64,000 nt of DNA from Dyadobacter sp. CY323. GTDB lineage: Bacteria > Bacteroidota > Bacteroidia > Cytophagales > Spirosomataceae. The stretch lies in the NCBI RefSeq assembly GCF_021390245.1, contig NZ_JAJUXH010000020.1:116470-180469 (forward strand), given 5' to 3'. Position numbers and translations under genes: made by a program. Position 1 is the first letter of the stretch. Each line of letters starts with the position of its first letter. Under the pieces are notes generated by a model. That model was not told where the DNA came from. It worked only from the letters and a program-made list of their open reading frames with translations, and did not search any database. Positions 33,945-43,713 of this stretch are shown here, piece by piece.

Positions 33945-36900
33945 TTATTTCAAGTTACCGATCTGGGCGAGTTTTTCTTTTGCAAGCTCAACCGCTTCCT
34001 TGTCGTCAGAGTTTTCAATGATAGAATTGAGGGTTGCCTTAGCCTGGCCCATTTCATTCATTCCGACATACACTTCTGCCAAAAGAATGAATGAGCGTGC
34101 CCGCCAATAGTCATATCCTTCAAAGCTTTTGCCCATTTCAATGATTGCAGCTTCTGCTTCTTTGTATTTCTTTTCTTTGTACAGGATCGTCGCAACCCAG
34201 TAACTTGCCTCAGCTCCAAATTCGTCTTTCGACGACGCCATTACTTTTTTAAATTCTTCCGCTGCTTTTTTCAAATCACCTTTTTCATACGGCACTTTGC
34301 CCATGTAAAGTTGTGCTTTACCCAGTCCCCCGGGAACCACGTTTCCGACATTAACAACTTCCCTCGCGTAATAAAGGGTCGAATCGTAACTCTTCAATGT
34401 ATAATAGTTATCCATTAAACCAATCCACGCCAGCGTCTGATCCTTCTTGCTTTCTGCATTGCGCAACAATATCCGGAAGTTGGTCACCGCATTGTTGTAA
34501 TTGCCACGGCCGATTTCCAGTTCAGCAGATCTCTGCGCAGAAGCTGCCACGAAAGTGGACCTGTTTTGCTGAACTACTTTACTGTAAAACTGAAGTGCTT
34601 CATTAACTCGGTTTAACTTGTCATAAGACGAAGCAATGAAATACGTAGCATCATACTGATGTTTGCTCGCTGGGTAACTGCGTAGAAAATCTTGCAGTGA
34701 GTTGATCGCATTTTCATACTTCTCTGCATAATACAGGTTTCTTACATTGTCAAATTCCACTTCTTCCAGCTTCTCATTGCCTGGATTGTTCTTGCGAACA
34801 ACACCAAGTACCTGGGTAAATTCCTCCGGACGGCCGACAGCGGTATAACTCTCTTGAATACCTTCCAATGCACTGCTGGCAGATGGCGAATCCGGATATT
34901 CCGTCAGGATTTTACGAAAATCGACAATGGCTTGTTCGTATACCTGCAAATTGTAGTAAGATTGCGCGCGACGTAGCAGTGCTGCGGGAATGATCTGGCT
35001 TTTAGGTTTCTCGTTGATCATTCTGGTAAACCCTTTTACCGCCGCAGAATAACTCTGATTCTGGAATTCAATATCAGCTAACTGAAAATACGCGTCGTCG
35101 AGATATCGGGAAGAAGGGTATTGACTGATGAGTTGTTCAAACTGACGTTTTGCTTCGGGTTCACGGTTCATGTACACATATGCCCGGGCTTTTTGAAACA
35201 ATGCATAATCCTTATCGACTTTTCCTTTCGCCGCTACTTGCTCGTAAGTTCGGATTGCTTCATTGTAATTTTTTGCCGCCAGGTAGCAATCGGCCAGACG
35301 CGAGTAGGCATCCTCGATCATTTGAGCATCCATCCCTTCGATATTATTGGTAAATTCCTTGAAGTAGGTCAGAGCCTGTCCATATTTCTTTTGGTTGTAA
35401 TAAATGTATCCCAAAGCATACAAACTTTTTCTTCCATAAATGCCGGATTTTGGATTTTTAGAAATCTGATTGTACAAAGTCGCCGCTTCATCAACCTTTT
35501 TCAATCCGTAAGTCGACTCTGCTTTATAATAAGAAGCAGAAGCTGCAATCTGTTCGTCCAACGGAAACTTCAGCGATTTATCGAACATCCCGATGGCGGC
35601 TGGATAACGTTCTGCATTAAAATCAATCACACCCTGGTTGTAGGTCAGCCTCTGATAGGTGCCATTAATTTTAGCATTGCGGTTTTTCAGCCCTTCTATA
35701 TAAGTGATTGCGCCGGTACTATTGCTCGAACTGGCATAACCTTCTGCTACTAACTCCGTCGCCTCCTCCGTATGTTTGCTTTGGGGAAACTTGGTCATGA
35801 AGTTATTAAACTCCTTTATAGCATCTGAGTTATTACCGGACTCCAGCTGCACTTTCGCGTGATTATAAGAAGCTTCCTCCTTTACTACAGCATTATGGTC
35901 AAGGGATGCTGCATTCCCGAATGATGTTAAAGCATTACTTAAATTAGAACTCTTTAAGTAGCTGACACCCAGCAAATAAGATGCATACTGCGAAACAGAA
36001 TCCTTGCCACTTCCAACTGGTTTTAAAGCAGTTATTGTACCCTCATAATTCCCCGTTCTGAATTGCGAATGACCGTAATGCAAAGCAACCGCCGGTGGAA
36101 TAGTGCCGGGTCTCATGCGTTTGTAACGCTCGTATGCTTTAACTGCATTAGCATAGTCTCCTTTTTCATAGTAAACCTCGGCGACGTAAAGCGCTACATC
36201 ATCCAGTTTAGTATTACCCCGCTGCTGTGTCAAAACCTTTTCGCCATATGTGACGAGCTCATCGTATTTCTTTTGCTGGTATAAGGTGGAAATGATCCAG
36301 TTCGGAACTTCGTTCTTGTAATACGCATGGTCCTCAATTCTCCTGAAATCAGCGAGCGCAACGTCGAAATTGTTTTTCTGATAGTTGATCACACCGGCAT
36401 AAAACGAGGCATCGCCTGCATTTGCGAAAGACGCTTCATTTTTGACTTGATTAAACAATGGAAGCGCCAGATCAGGTTGCTTTGTATTGTAGTACGACAT
36501 CGCGAGTTGATACGCACTTTCCGTCGTCTGTGCTACCTGAACAGCCTTTTCAAGGTAAGTGATAGCCTTTTCAAAATTTCCGGCCTCGTAATAGTAGCGA
36601 CCGAGATCGGCGTAAATCTGTTGTGCTTTGGGGTGTTCCGCGTGATTTTTAACAAATCGGTCCACCTGTACCTCAGCCTCAGGGTAGTTTAGATACAAAC
36701 CTGTTACTGCAACGTAGTATTCCGCGGTAACCTTATTGTAGTCGCTGGTGCTTAATAACTTGTCTTGGGTATTCAAAAATTCGCCAAATTCTTGTCTGGC
36801 AGCCACATAATTGGACTTTTCATAATATTCCAGTCCATTCCGGAAATGTGCCTCCGGTTCAGTAATGCTTAGCGTGTTTTGAGCGATTACGGAAGACGCG

Positions 36901-36950
36901 CCGACATATAAAAGCATTCCAAATGTGGAGGCGCCATGTTTAAAGACCAT
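33945..36950 (-). CDS. Large tetratricopeptide-repeat protein
   Basis: A 1001-residue protein with a signal-like N-terminus (FGMLLYVGASSVIAQNTLS) and TPR units over most of its length (for example GRYYYEAGNFEKAITYLEKA, AEVYYEKGDYANAVKAYERY, ADIEFQNQSYSAAVKGFTRM). The C-terminal part also repeats. It is the first gene of a run with a barrel protein and a HU/SPOR protein and is likely periplasmic. TPR superhelices of this length commonly scaffold envelope complexes; there is no enzymatic motif. The name is limited to what is seen. Confidence 0.87.
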   Translation of the reverse strand: MVFKHGASTFGMLLYVGASSVIAQNTLSITEPEAHFRNGLEYYEKSNYVAARQEFGEFLNTQDKLLSTSDYNKVTAEYYVAVTGLYLNYPEAEVQVDRFVKNHAEHPKAQQIYADLGRYYYEAGNFEKAITYLEKAVQVAQTTESAYQLAMSYYNTKQPDLALPLFNQVKNEASFANAGDASFYAGVINYQKNNFDVALADFRRIEDHAYYKNEVPNWIISTLYQQKKYDELVTYGEKVLTQQRGNTKLDDVALYVAEVYYEKGDYANAVKAYERYKRMRPGTIPPAVALHYGHSQFRTGNYEGTITALKPVGSGKDSVSQYASYLLGVSYLKSSNLSNALTSFGNAASLDHNAVVKEEASYNHAKVQLESGNNSDAIKEFNNFMTKFPQSKHTEEATELVAEGYASSSNSTGAITYIEGLKNRNAKINGTYQRLTYNQGVIDFNAERYPAAIGMFDKSLKFPLDEQIAASASYYKAESTYGLKKVDEAATLYNQISKNPKSGIYGRKSLYALGYIYYNQKKYGQALTYFKEFTNNIEGMDAQMIEDAYSRLADCYLAAKNYNEAIRTYEQVAAKGKVDKDYALFQKARAYVYMNREPEAKRQFEQLISQYPSSRYLDDAYFQLADIEFQNQSYSAAVKGFTRMINEKPKSQIIPAALLRRAQSYYNLQVYEQAIVDFRKILTEYPDSPSASSALEGIQESYTAVGRPEEFTQVLGVVRKNNPGNEKLEEVEFDNVRNLYYAEKYENAINSLQDFLRSYPASKHQYDATYFIASSYDKLNRVNEALQFYSKVVQQNRSTFVAASAQRSAELEIGRGNYNNAVTNFRILLRNAESKKDQTLAWIGLMDNYYTLKSYDSTLYYAREVVNVGNVVPGGLGKAQLYMGKVPYEKGDLKKAAEEFKKVMASSKDEFGAEASYWVATILYKEKKYKEAEAAIIEMGKSFEGYDYWRARSFILLAEVYVGMNEMGQAKATLNSIIENSDDKEAVELAKEKLAQIGNLK

Positions 36951-37051
36951 AGAAACTGAGTTGGTGGATTTTTATATTAAATTATTGTGATATCTAACGA
37001 ACTGCAAACCAAAACCGTATACGTTCGCATCGCTAACATGGCCGATTCTGG

Positions 37052-37303
37052 CTAAAAAAGCACATTATTCCTTTTAAGTGATTGGTAAAAGCCCTGGTGC
37101 ATCTCATCAAAGCGACTGGCAACAACAGTTAAGAAAGCTTCATCCATACAAGCTTCAAGCTCGGCGATGTGCTGAATTTCATAATCATCGATTTTGTATG
37201 TCTGTTCATACATACCTGCTTCCACTTTGATGATATATTTGCTGTTCCATTGGTATAACCCAATCTTAAAGCGGACATGAGGAATATCCTTAATGTATCT
37301 CAT
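37052..37303 (-). CDS. Conserved-looking small protein of unknown function
   Basis: An 83-residue protein beginning MRYIKDIPHVRFKIGLYQWN and ending SLKRNNVLF. It has a mixed alpha/beta pattern, no signal peptide and no membrane segment. The start is 21 nt from the divergent TPR lipoprotein start, and the stop is 101 nt before the large TPR gene on the same strand. Codon use is like the neighbours. I do not recognise a family with certainty. Confidence 0.7.
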   Translation of the reverse strand: MRYIKDIPHVRFKIGLYQWNSKYIIKVEAGMYEQTYKIDDYEIQHIAELEACMDEAFLTVVASRFDEMHQGFYQSLKRNNVLF

Positions 37304-37324
37304 TTTAATTAATCAATTCAAATA

Positions 37325-38356
37325 ATGCCCTTTTTACCTTCCAAACCTATATTACTAATTTTATTAGCAGTACTAATCTCTTGTTCCGGTCAGGATGAAA
37401 AAGATGCTGCGGATTTTTTTCTTAAAGGCAACAAGGCATTGAACCAAAAGAACTATGCCGAAGCGCTTCGTTTATATGATGAAGCGATTTCCAAAAATGC
37501 AGATTTTTCTGACGCCTATCTCAATAAGGGAATAACTTTATTGAAATTAGGCAGACCCAGTGATGCCTACGAGATTTTGACAGAAGCTGTCCGCATTGAT
37601 CCTAGCCTCGTCCAGGCAAATCTCGTGAGAGCGGAAGCTGGTCTGGATTTAGGCCGTTTACAGGATGTTCGTCAGGATCTCAGCCTGATTGAGAAAGAAT
37701 ATAAAGATTCTACACGATATTACCTGGTTGAAGGAAACTTGTATGAGGCACAAGGAAATGCTTCTTCCGCGCTATCAGCTTATGACCGAGCAATTGCTCT
37801 TGATAAGCTAAATGTCGAAGCATATGTGAATCGCGGTGCCGTGCATTACCGCATTCGAGATTTTCATCAGGCCCGATACGATTTTGAAAATGCGCTAGCC
37901 CTTGACCCTGCCCTGCCCCAGGCTCTAAACAATCTTGGTCTCATCGCCATTAAGAACATGGATTGGAAACATGCGAATGAACTATTTGACAAAGTGCTCG
38001 ACAAAAATCCCGATGATGCATATTCCCTGAACAACAAAGGATATGTATTGCTGCATTCGGGAGAGGCGGACCAAGCTAAAAGACTCATAGAACGATCTCT
38101 GGAAAAGCAACCAAAAAACGGTTATGCGCTTCGAAATCTGGGGTTATATTATCAGCGTCAGAAACAGTACAACGAGGCACTAAAATCGTATTTAAAGGCG
38201 GTGGAGCTGGCGGATCCAGTCGAAGAACTGTATGGCTTGACAGGCCAGACGTACTTTGAACTTAAAGACAAAGCAAATGCCTGCAAAATCTGGAAGCAAG
38301 GCATCATCTTGAAGGACTCACTCGCAATTACCGAAGCCAGAAGAAACTGTCAATAA
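37325..38356 (+). CDS. TPR lipoprotein
   Basis: A 343-residue protein with a lipoprotein signal (MPFLPSKPILLILLAVLISC, lipidated C20) followed by about eight TPR units (for example NKALNQKNYAEALRLYDEA, YSLNNKGYVLLHSGEADQA and LRNLGLYYQRQKQYNEALKSY). It is probably anchored to the inner or outer membrane facing the periplasm. Its stop overlaps the stop of menD by 7 nt in convergent arrangement. Function is unknown beyond a scaffold role. Confidence 0.87.
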   Translation: MPFLPSKPILLILLAVLISCSGQDEKDAADFFLKGNKALNQKNYAEALRLYDEAISKNADFSDAYLNKGITLLKLGRPSDAYEILTEAVRIDPSLVQANLVRAEAGLDLGRLQDVRQDLSLIEKEYKDSTRYYLVEGNLYEAQGNASSALSAYDRAIALDKLNVEAYVNRGAVHYRIRDFHQARYDFENALALDPALPQALNNLGLIAIKNMDWKHANELFDKVLDKNPDDAYSLNNKGYVLLHSGEADQAKRLIERSLEKQPKNGYALRNLGLYYQRQKQYNEALKSYLKAVELADPVEELYGLTGQTYFELKDKANACKIWKQGIILKDSLAITEARRNCQ

Positions 38357-40074
38357 AACGCGGAACTTTTAGAGAGCTGGCGTAATCCTTTCCAAGCCTT
38401 TTCATTTTCAACTGGATCAGTAAAAATCTCGAGCAAACTGATACCGTCCTTATTTAGGAAATCTTGCACGGTTGTTTCAAGGGATTGGAGATTGTTTGCA
38501 TCAAAATACGAAATACCCGAATCTTTGCAGGTTCGGCGAGCGGAAAACGAATGTCGCGTTTCAAAAAATGTCTCCAGCTCCGGTAATCCTGCCGGCCCGT
38601 CGATCATTCTAAAAATATTTCCACCAGCATTATTAAGAACGACAATCTTTAGATTTTCCGGCAGATCGTTTATGAGTAGACCATTGCGATCATACAGAAA
38701 AGCTACATCACCCACTATCAGTAAAGTCGGCTTACCATTCACTTTTGCTGCACCAATTGCCGTGCTCACACACCCATCAATTCCACTGGTACCCCTATTC
38801 GCAAAGACTTCTGAAACCGTATTAGGGAGGGTCAAAACATTCGCATATCGAATAGACATACTATTAGCAATATGTAACTGATAATCGTTTTTTATATATA
38901 AAAACAATTTATCTAACGACGTTAAATCGTTTAATTGAGTTAGATTTCCCAGGTATTTTTGTTTTGCGTCTGCTGCTTCTAGCTCCGCTCGCTGCCATTT
39001 ATGAGCATAATCAGTTGAATTTTCAGGATCACTATTTTGTACAAATAATTGATAATCAATCTTTTCATAAAGCATTTCGAAAAAATAATCAGGCCTTACA
39101 GGAATTTGACGGGTTATTGATTGGGTAGGATCCGACAAAAAAGTGTCCAGTCCTATATGCCAATGTTTTAATGGAGGATTATTCCTCAGGAAAAGTTTCA
39201 GGTCTTTCGAAATGAAGGATAATCCGAAGGTAATCAGTAGATCTGGGCTAGCATCGGGATGCCTTTTAGAGGATAGAAACAGATCATGATTTCGTATGAA
39301 ACCCGTTCCAGGCAGATTAGAAATGCAGTCCGCCACAACCGGTATATCCCATTCTTCATTAATACGGTCAAGTAAATCATTCAGTCTTTTATCGAATCTG
39401 GCCTGTCCTCCTGCAATCAATATCTTTCCGGAACCGTCCCATTCATCCAGCAGTTCGTGCCACGTTTCAGTATCCAGAATTGGAGATGCATTTGTCCTGG
39501 TAATTTGTCGCACGGATCCAGATGAAAAGAACGACTCTGATTCAGACGGATAAAATGGCTCGCGAATCGGGATGTTTATATGAACCGGGCCGGCTGGTGC
39601 CGTACCAGCGAGGTTTACTGCCTCATTTGCTATCCTGTTAATTGCCCAGACGACGTCGGCATGCTGGTAATCCGGCGAAAGCTCAAATGCACGCTTCACA
39701 TGCTTGCCGTAAATCTCGGACTGATAGATTGTTTGTCCGTCCAGTTGATGCGTCCATTCTTTGGGTCGGTCAGCAGTCAGGACAACCAATGGGACCTGCT
39801 GAAAAAATGCCTCCGTGACTGCGGGTGCAAAATTATAGGCAGCACTTCCCGACGTGCAGATCAAAACTACCGGCACGTTAAGCTGTTGTGCGATTCCCAG
39901 CGCAATGAAGCCTGCCGACCGCTCGTCCATGCAAACATGCGTTTCAAATCCCTGATGTCGTGCAAAAGCCAATGTTAATGCAGCGCTGCGGGAACCCGGG
40001 GAAATAACCACATGCCGCACACCATGCGCGTGACAAATCGTGGCTATATCAATAAGAGGTTGTAAAATGGCCAT
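38350..40074 (-). CDS. menD: 2-succinyl-5-enolpyruvyl-6-hydroxy-3-cyclohexene-1-carboxylate synthase
   Basis: A 574-residue thiamine-diphosphate enzyme of menaquinone synthesis, joining isochorismate and 2-oxoglutarate. The start HGVRHVVISPGSRSAALTLA and DERSAGFIALGIAQ are MenD hallmarks, the latter carrying the catalytic Glu of the ThDP site. The ThDP-binding region near the C-terminus has TSGIDGCVSTAIGAAKV and IVGDVAFLYDRNGL. Length is typical. It lies downstream of the primary sigma factor gene on the same strand, after a hairpin whose base is 11 nt from the menD ATG. Menaquinone is the usual respiratory quinone of this group. Confidence 0.96.
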   Translation of the reverse strand: MAILQPLIDIATICHAHGVRHVVISPGSRSAALTLAFARHQGFETHVCMDERSAGFIALGIAQQLNVPVVLICTSGSAAYNFAPAVTEAFFQQVPLVVLTADRPKEWTHQLDGQTIYQSEIYGKHVKRAFELSPDYQHADVVWAINRIANEAVNLAGTAPAGPVHINIPIREPFYPSESESFFSSGSVRQITRTNASPILDTETWHELLDEWDGSGKILIAGGQARFDKRLNDLLDRINEEWDIPVVADCISNLPGTGFIRNHDLFLSSKRHPDASPDLLITFGLSFISKDLKLFLRNNPPLKHWHIGLDTFLSDPTQSITRQIPVRPDYFFEMLYEKIDYQLFVQNSDPENSTDYAHKWQRAELEAADAKQKYLGNLTQLNDLTSLDKLFLYIKNDYQLHIANSMSIRYANVLTLPNTVSEVFANRGTSGIDGCVSTAIGAAKVNGKPTLLIVGDVAFLYDRNGLLINDLPENLKIVVLNNAGGNIFRMIDGPAGLPELETFFETRHSFSARRTCKDSGISYFDANNLQSLETTVQDFLNKDGISLLEIFTDPVENEKAWKGLRQLSKSSAFY

Positions 40075-40085
40075 ATCTCAAATAA

Positions 40086-40110
40086 AAATAGCCTCGTGAA
40101 GAGGCTATTT
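40086..40110 (-). terminator. Terminator after the sigma factor gene, close to menD start
   Basis: AAATAGCCTC (40086-40095) pairs with GAGGCTATTT (40101-40110) around GTGAA. On the minus strand the stem ends in five T (ATTTTTA). It lies 50 nt past the stop of the sigma gene and its base is only 11 nt from the menD start, so it may also affect menD translation or promoter placement. Confidence 0.85.
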
Positions 40111-40159
40111 ACTAATCTTAATTTCTGTTTCTGCCCGCATCACGAAGCAGGCTATACGA

Positions 40160-41023
40160 TTAACCCAAATAGGTTTTCAAAGCTTTGCTTCTGGAAACAT
40201 GACGTAACCTTCTGATCGCTTTTTCTTTGATCTGACGAACGCGTTCGCGGGTCAGGTTGAACTTCTCTCCAATCTCTTCGAGAGTCATCGCATGCTCGCC
40301 ATTTAAGCCAAAATAAAGCGCAATTACATCTGCTTCACGTTGTGTTAATGTGCAAAGTGCGCGCTGAACTTCTTTCCGTAGCGACTCATTCACCAAACCT
40401 GAATCAGGCTTGTCTTCCAAATCATTTTCAAGAACATCCAAAAGGCTGTTTTCTTCTCCCTGAACGAAAGGTGCATCCATGGAAACGTGACGTCCCGAGA
40501 TCTTCATCGTATCCACTACCTCAGAAGACGAAATTTCAAGTACTTCTGCGAGTTCTTCCGGTGATGGCTCACGTTCGAATTTTTGTTCCAGTTCAGAAAA
40601 AGTCTTGGAAATTTTATTCAAAGAGCCTACACGGTTCAGTGGTAAACGTACAATACGTGATTGTTCTGCAAGAGCCTGAAGAATGGACTGACGAATCCAC
40701 CAAACAGCGTATGAAATAAATTTAAAACCTCTCGTCTCATCAAAACGTTGTGCTGCTTTAATCAAACCAAGGTTTCCCTCATTGATTAAGTCTCCCAAGG
40801 ATAGTCCTTGATTTTGATACTGCTTGGCAACGGAAACTACAAAGCGAAGGTTTGCCTTGGTTAATCTTTCTAATGCAAGCTGATCCCCATCCCTGATTTT
40901 TTGAGCTAATGTCACCTCCTCATCCGGCGTCAACAAATCCACCTTTCCGATTTCCTGCAAATATTTATCTAATGACTGACTTTCTCGGTTGGTAATTTGT
41001 TTACTGATCTTTAGCTGTCTCAT
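40160..41023 (-). CDS. rpoD: RNA polymerase primary sigma factor (RpoD/SigA, short Bacteroidota form)
   Basis: A 287-residue sigma-70 factor. It lacks the long region 1.1, as is usual in this phylum. Region 1.2/2 is in SLDKYLQEIGKVDLLTPDEE and RFDETRGFKFISYAVWWIRQ (DNA melting and -10 recognition), region 3 in LPLNRVGSLNKISKTFSELE, and region 4.2 in EIGEKFNLTRERVRQIKEKA with the recognition helix. It directs transcription from TTTG/TAnnTTTG promoters, several of which are proposed in this window. It is upstream of menD and has its own terminator. Confidence 0.96.
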   Translation of the reverse strand: MRQLKISKQITNRESQSLDKYLQEIGKVDLLTPDEEVTLAQKIRDGDQLALERLTKANLRFVVSVAKQYQNQGLSLGDLINEGNLGLIKAAQRFDETRGFKFISYAVWWIRQSILQALAEQSRIVRLPLNRVGSLNKISKTFSELEQKFEREPSPEELAEVLEISSSEVVDTMKISGRHVSMDAPFVQGEENSLLDVLENDLEDKPDSGLVNESLRKEVQRALCTLTQREADVIALYFGLNGEHAMTLEEIGEKFNLTRERVRQIKEKAIRRLRHVSRSKALKTYLG

Positions 41024-41086
41024 CTATGTCTTTATTAAGTATGTTATAACGACGTTAATACTGTCCCCACGACAGAAAACACTTTA

Positions 41087-43222
41087 TTAGTCTTTTTTGT
41101 TCTCTGGTTTTGGAAGTAATACCTTACGGGAAAGGCGGTATTTGCCGGTTTTTTTGTCTATCTCAACCAGTTTAACCTGAACTTCTTCTCCTACCTCCAG
41201 AACATTGTCCATTGTTTCCAGACGCTCCCATTTAATTTCAGAGATATGAAGCAATCCATCTTTACCAGGAAGGAACTCAACGAACGCACCAAAAGGCATG
41301 ATCGACTTAACTTTGCCGGAATAGATTTCACCGATTTCAGGTACCAGAATAATACCTTTAATTCGCGCAACTGCTTTATCCATTGAAGTCTTATCAGCAG
41401 AAAATATACTTACAAATCCAGCGCCATCTTTTTCCTCAATAGAAACTGTTGCTCCAGACTCTTTTTGAATGTCCTGAACGACTTTCCCGCCAGGTCCGAT
41501 TACTGCTCCGATCATTTCACGATCGATCTTGATCACCACTGCACGAGGTGTGTGTGGTTTAAGATCCGCACGGCTCTGGGTAATGGTTTTATTCATTTCA
41601 CCAAGAATATGAAGTCTGCCGGCTTTCGCTTGCATCAACGCTTCCGTCAACACTTCGAAGGAAAGTCCGTTTACTTTCATATCCATTTGACAAGCTGTAA
41701 TCCCGGCCTCGGTTCCTGTCACTTTAAAGTCCATATCACCAAGGTGATCCTCGTCTCCGAGAATATCCGAAAGAACGGCATATTTGCCAGTAGCTTCATC
41801 CGAGATAAGTCCCATTGCGATACCTGAAACAGGCGCTTTGATTTTCAAACCTGAATCCATCAAAGCAAGTGAGCCTGCACAAACCGTCGCCATCGATGAT
41901 GAACCGTTTGACTCAAGAATATCGGATACGATACGAATTGTGTAGGGATTATCTTCCGCAACCGGAAGTACTTTTTTTAGAGCACGTAATGCAAGATTAC
42001 CGTGTCCAACCTCACGACGGCCGGGGCCACGGTTTGGTTTTACTTCTCCGGTTGAAAAGCCTGGAAAGTTATAATGCAGCATAAATTTGCTGTATCCGTA
42101 TTTTAAAGTGGTATCGACGATTTGCTCATCGTTTTTCGTACCAAGTGTCACGGTAGTCAGAGACTGTGTTTCACCTCTTGTAAAAAGGGCCGAACCGTGT
42201 GCATTAGGAAGGAAATCAATTTCCGAAGCAATTGGTCTTACTTCATCAAGACGGCGACCGTCCAGACGAATTCTTTCGTCCAATACCAAACGACGGGACG
42301 CCTCCCATACGAAATCATTGAAATAACGTTTAGCAAGCGAAATACTCACTACTTCTTCTTCACCAATGCTTGCCTGGAATTCCTCCCAAACTGCCTTGAA
42401 ACCGTCTTTACGAACTTGTTTGTTCGTAGATCCGATCTGAGTTACTGTGTAAATCTTGTCGTAGCAAAAAGATCTTACGCGTGCTTCCAATTCAGCATCA
42501 GCAGGATCACCAACGTATTCTCTTTTTTCAGTTTTACCAACTGCTGCCTCAAATTCTTTCAGTGCAAGGCATTGTCCTTTGATTACTTCGTGTGCGATTT
42601 TCAAAGCTTCGATCACCTCTTCTTCCGACACTTCGCTCATCTCACCCTCAACCATCGCGATATCATTATACGTCGCTCCAACCATCAGGTCCAATGTAGC
42701 GCGTTCAAGATCCGCAGAACCAGGGTTCACGATATATGCACCGTCAATTTTCGCTACACGTACTTCCGATACCGGGCCATTGAACGGGATATCTGACGCG
42801 GCAAGTGCCGCGGACGCTGCAAGTGCTGCAAGTGCATCCGGCAGAGCCGACGGATCAGCTGAGATCAATAATATATTTACCTGTACTTCCGCATGATAAT
42901 CATCTGGAAACAATGGGCGTAAAACCCTGTCAACCAGGCGGCTTGTAAGTACTTCGTGGTCTGAAAGCTTGCCTTCGCGACGTTGGAAGCTTCCCGGGAT
43001 ACGTCCCGCAGAAGCAAATTTCTCTTGATAATCAACCGATAATGGCAAGAAGTCAAGACCTTCCTTTATATCTTTATTAGCGACAACCGTAGCTAAAAGC
43101 ATGGTGTTACCCAGACGAACTACTACCGAACCGTCGGCTTGTTTTGCTAATTTTCCTGTTTCAATTGTGATTTCCCTGCCGTCCGGTAAGGGTATAGTCT
43201 TGGTAACTATATTAAAGAGCAT
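41087..43222 (-). CDS. pnp: Polyribonucleotide nucleotidyltransferase (PNPase)
   Basis: A 711-residue phosphorolytic 3'-to-5' exoribonuclease. The ATG at 43222 (MLFNIVTKTIPLPDGREI) fits the family; a further upstream non-ATG start at 43291 lies in the rpsO terminator and is rejected. Two RNase PH domains are visible (for example GRIPGSFQRREGKLSDHEVL and FTRGETQSLTTVTLGTKND), then a KH domain with IGAVIGPGGKVVQDIQ and an S1 domain (IYSGKVKSIMPFGAFVEFLP). It follows rpsO as in many bacteria, with a hairpin between them. PNPase functions in mRNA decay. Confidence 0.97.
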   Translation of the reverse strand: MLFNIVTKTIPLPDGREITIETGKLAKQADGSVVVRLGNTMLLATVVANKDIKEGLDFLPLSVDYQEKFASAGRIPGSFQRREGKLSDHEVLTSRLVDRVLRPLFPDDYHAEVQVNILLISADPSALPDALAALAASAALAASDIPFNGPVSEVRVAKIDGAYIVNPGSADLERATLDLMVGATYNDIAMVEGEMSEVSEEEVIEALKIAHEVIKGQCLALKEFEAAVGKTEKREYVGDPADAELEARVRSFCYDKIYTVTQIGSTNKQVRKDGFKAVWEEFQASIGEEEVVSISLAKRYFNDFVWEASRRLVLDERIRLDGRRLDEVRPIASEIDFLPNAHGSALFTRGETQSLTTVTLGTKNDEQIVDTTLKYGYSKFMLHYNFPGFSTGEVKPNRGPGRREVGHGNLALRALKKVLPVAEDNPYTIRIVSDILESNGSSSMATVCAGSLALMDSGLKIKAPVSGIAMGLISDEATGKYAVLSDILGDEDHLGDMDFKVTGTEAGITACQMDMKVNGLSFEVLTEALMQAKAGRLHILGEMNKTITQSRADLKPHTPRAVVIKIDREMIGAVIGPGGKVVQDIQKESGATVSIEEKDGAGFVSIFSADKTSMDKAVARIKGIILVPEIGEIYSGKVKSIMPFGAFVEFLPGKDGLLHISEIKWERLETMDNVLEVGEEVQVKLVEIDKKTGKYRLSRKVLLPKPENKKD

Positions 43223-43287
43223 AAGGTGTTTGATTTTTTGTAGCTGTGGTCCGCCGTCCTGACGTACCGATGTTTCTGTTAATTTCC

Positions 43288-43330
43288 GCAAAAAATCAGG
43301 GAACTATCATTAAGATGAAGTTCCCTGATT
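43288..43330 (-). terminator. Hairpin between rpsO and pnp
   Basis: AATCAGGGAAC (43294-43304) pairs with GTTCCCTGATT (43320-43330), with one more pair inside. Read on the minus strand the stem is followed by a TTTTTT run and starts 4 nt after the rpsO stop. It acts as an rpsO terminator or attenuator; an RNase III site is an alternative. Confidence 0.85.
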
Positions 43331-43334
43331 CCAA

Positions 43335-43610
43335 TTACTTACGAATGTTCAATTCGGCGATAATCGCACGATAGCGATTAATGTCATTTTTGTAAAGATA
43401 ATCCAACAATCTTCTGCGCTTTCCTACCATTTTAAGAAGGCCAAGTCTTGTGTCATTGTCTTTTTTGTGCGTCTTTAAGTGCTCGTTCAAATAATTGATA
43501 CGGTACGTAAATAATGCAATTTGAGATTCAGCAGATCCAGTGTCTCCGCTCTCCTTCTTAAAACCTTTTGATTGGAAGATCTCGCTCTTCTTTTCCGCGG
43601 TTAAATACAT
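43335..43610 (-). CDS. rpsO: 30S ribosomal protein S15
   Basis: A 91-residue S15 with the family core SGDTGSAESQIALFTYRINY and HLKTHKKDNDTRLGLLKMVG followed by KRRRLLDYLYKNDINRY. It binds 16S rRNA in the platform of the small subunit. The start codon is 3 nt into the usual MYLTAEKKSEI leader. It precedes pnp, the standard gene order. A TAATTTTG element on the minus strand (43679-43672) 62 nt upstream is a candidate -7 box. Confidence 0.98.
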   Translation of the reverse strand: MYLTAEKKSEIFQSKGFKKESGDTGSAESQIALFTYRINYLNEHLKTHKKDNDTRLGLLKMVGKRRRLLDYLYKNDINRYRAIIAELNIRK

Positions 43611-43671
43611 GATTGTAACAACAGATTAATTTATTTAAGTAATTTACAGCACCTTGCCATAAATAAGGCTG

Positions 43672-43679
43672 CAAAATTA
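43672..43679 (-). promoter_or_regulatory. Candidate -7 element of rpsO
   Basis: The minus strand reads TAATTTTG, an exact match to TAnnTTTG, 62 nt upstream of rpsO. A clear TTTG -33 partner was not found, so support is moderate. Confidence 0.4.
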
Positions 43680-43713
43680 GGCTTTTTATCCCTATTTTAA
43701 AAATATAATTTTA

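Noticed and set aside
37020..37060. Terminator after the 83-residue protein gene
   Set aside because: Only a weak GCC/GGC stem without a convincing T run was found.
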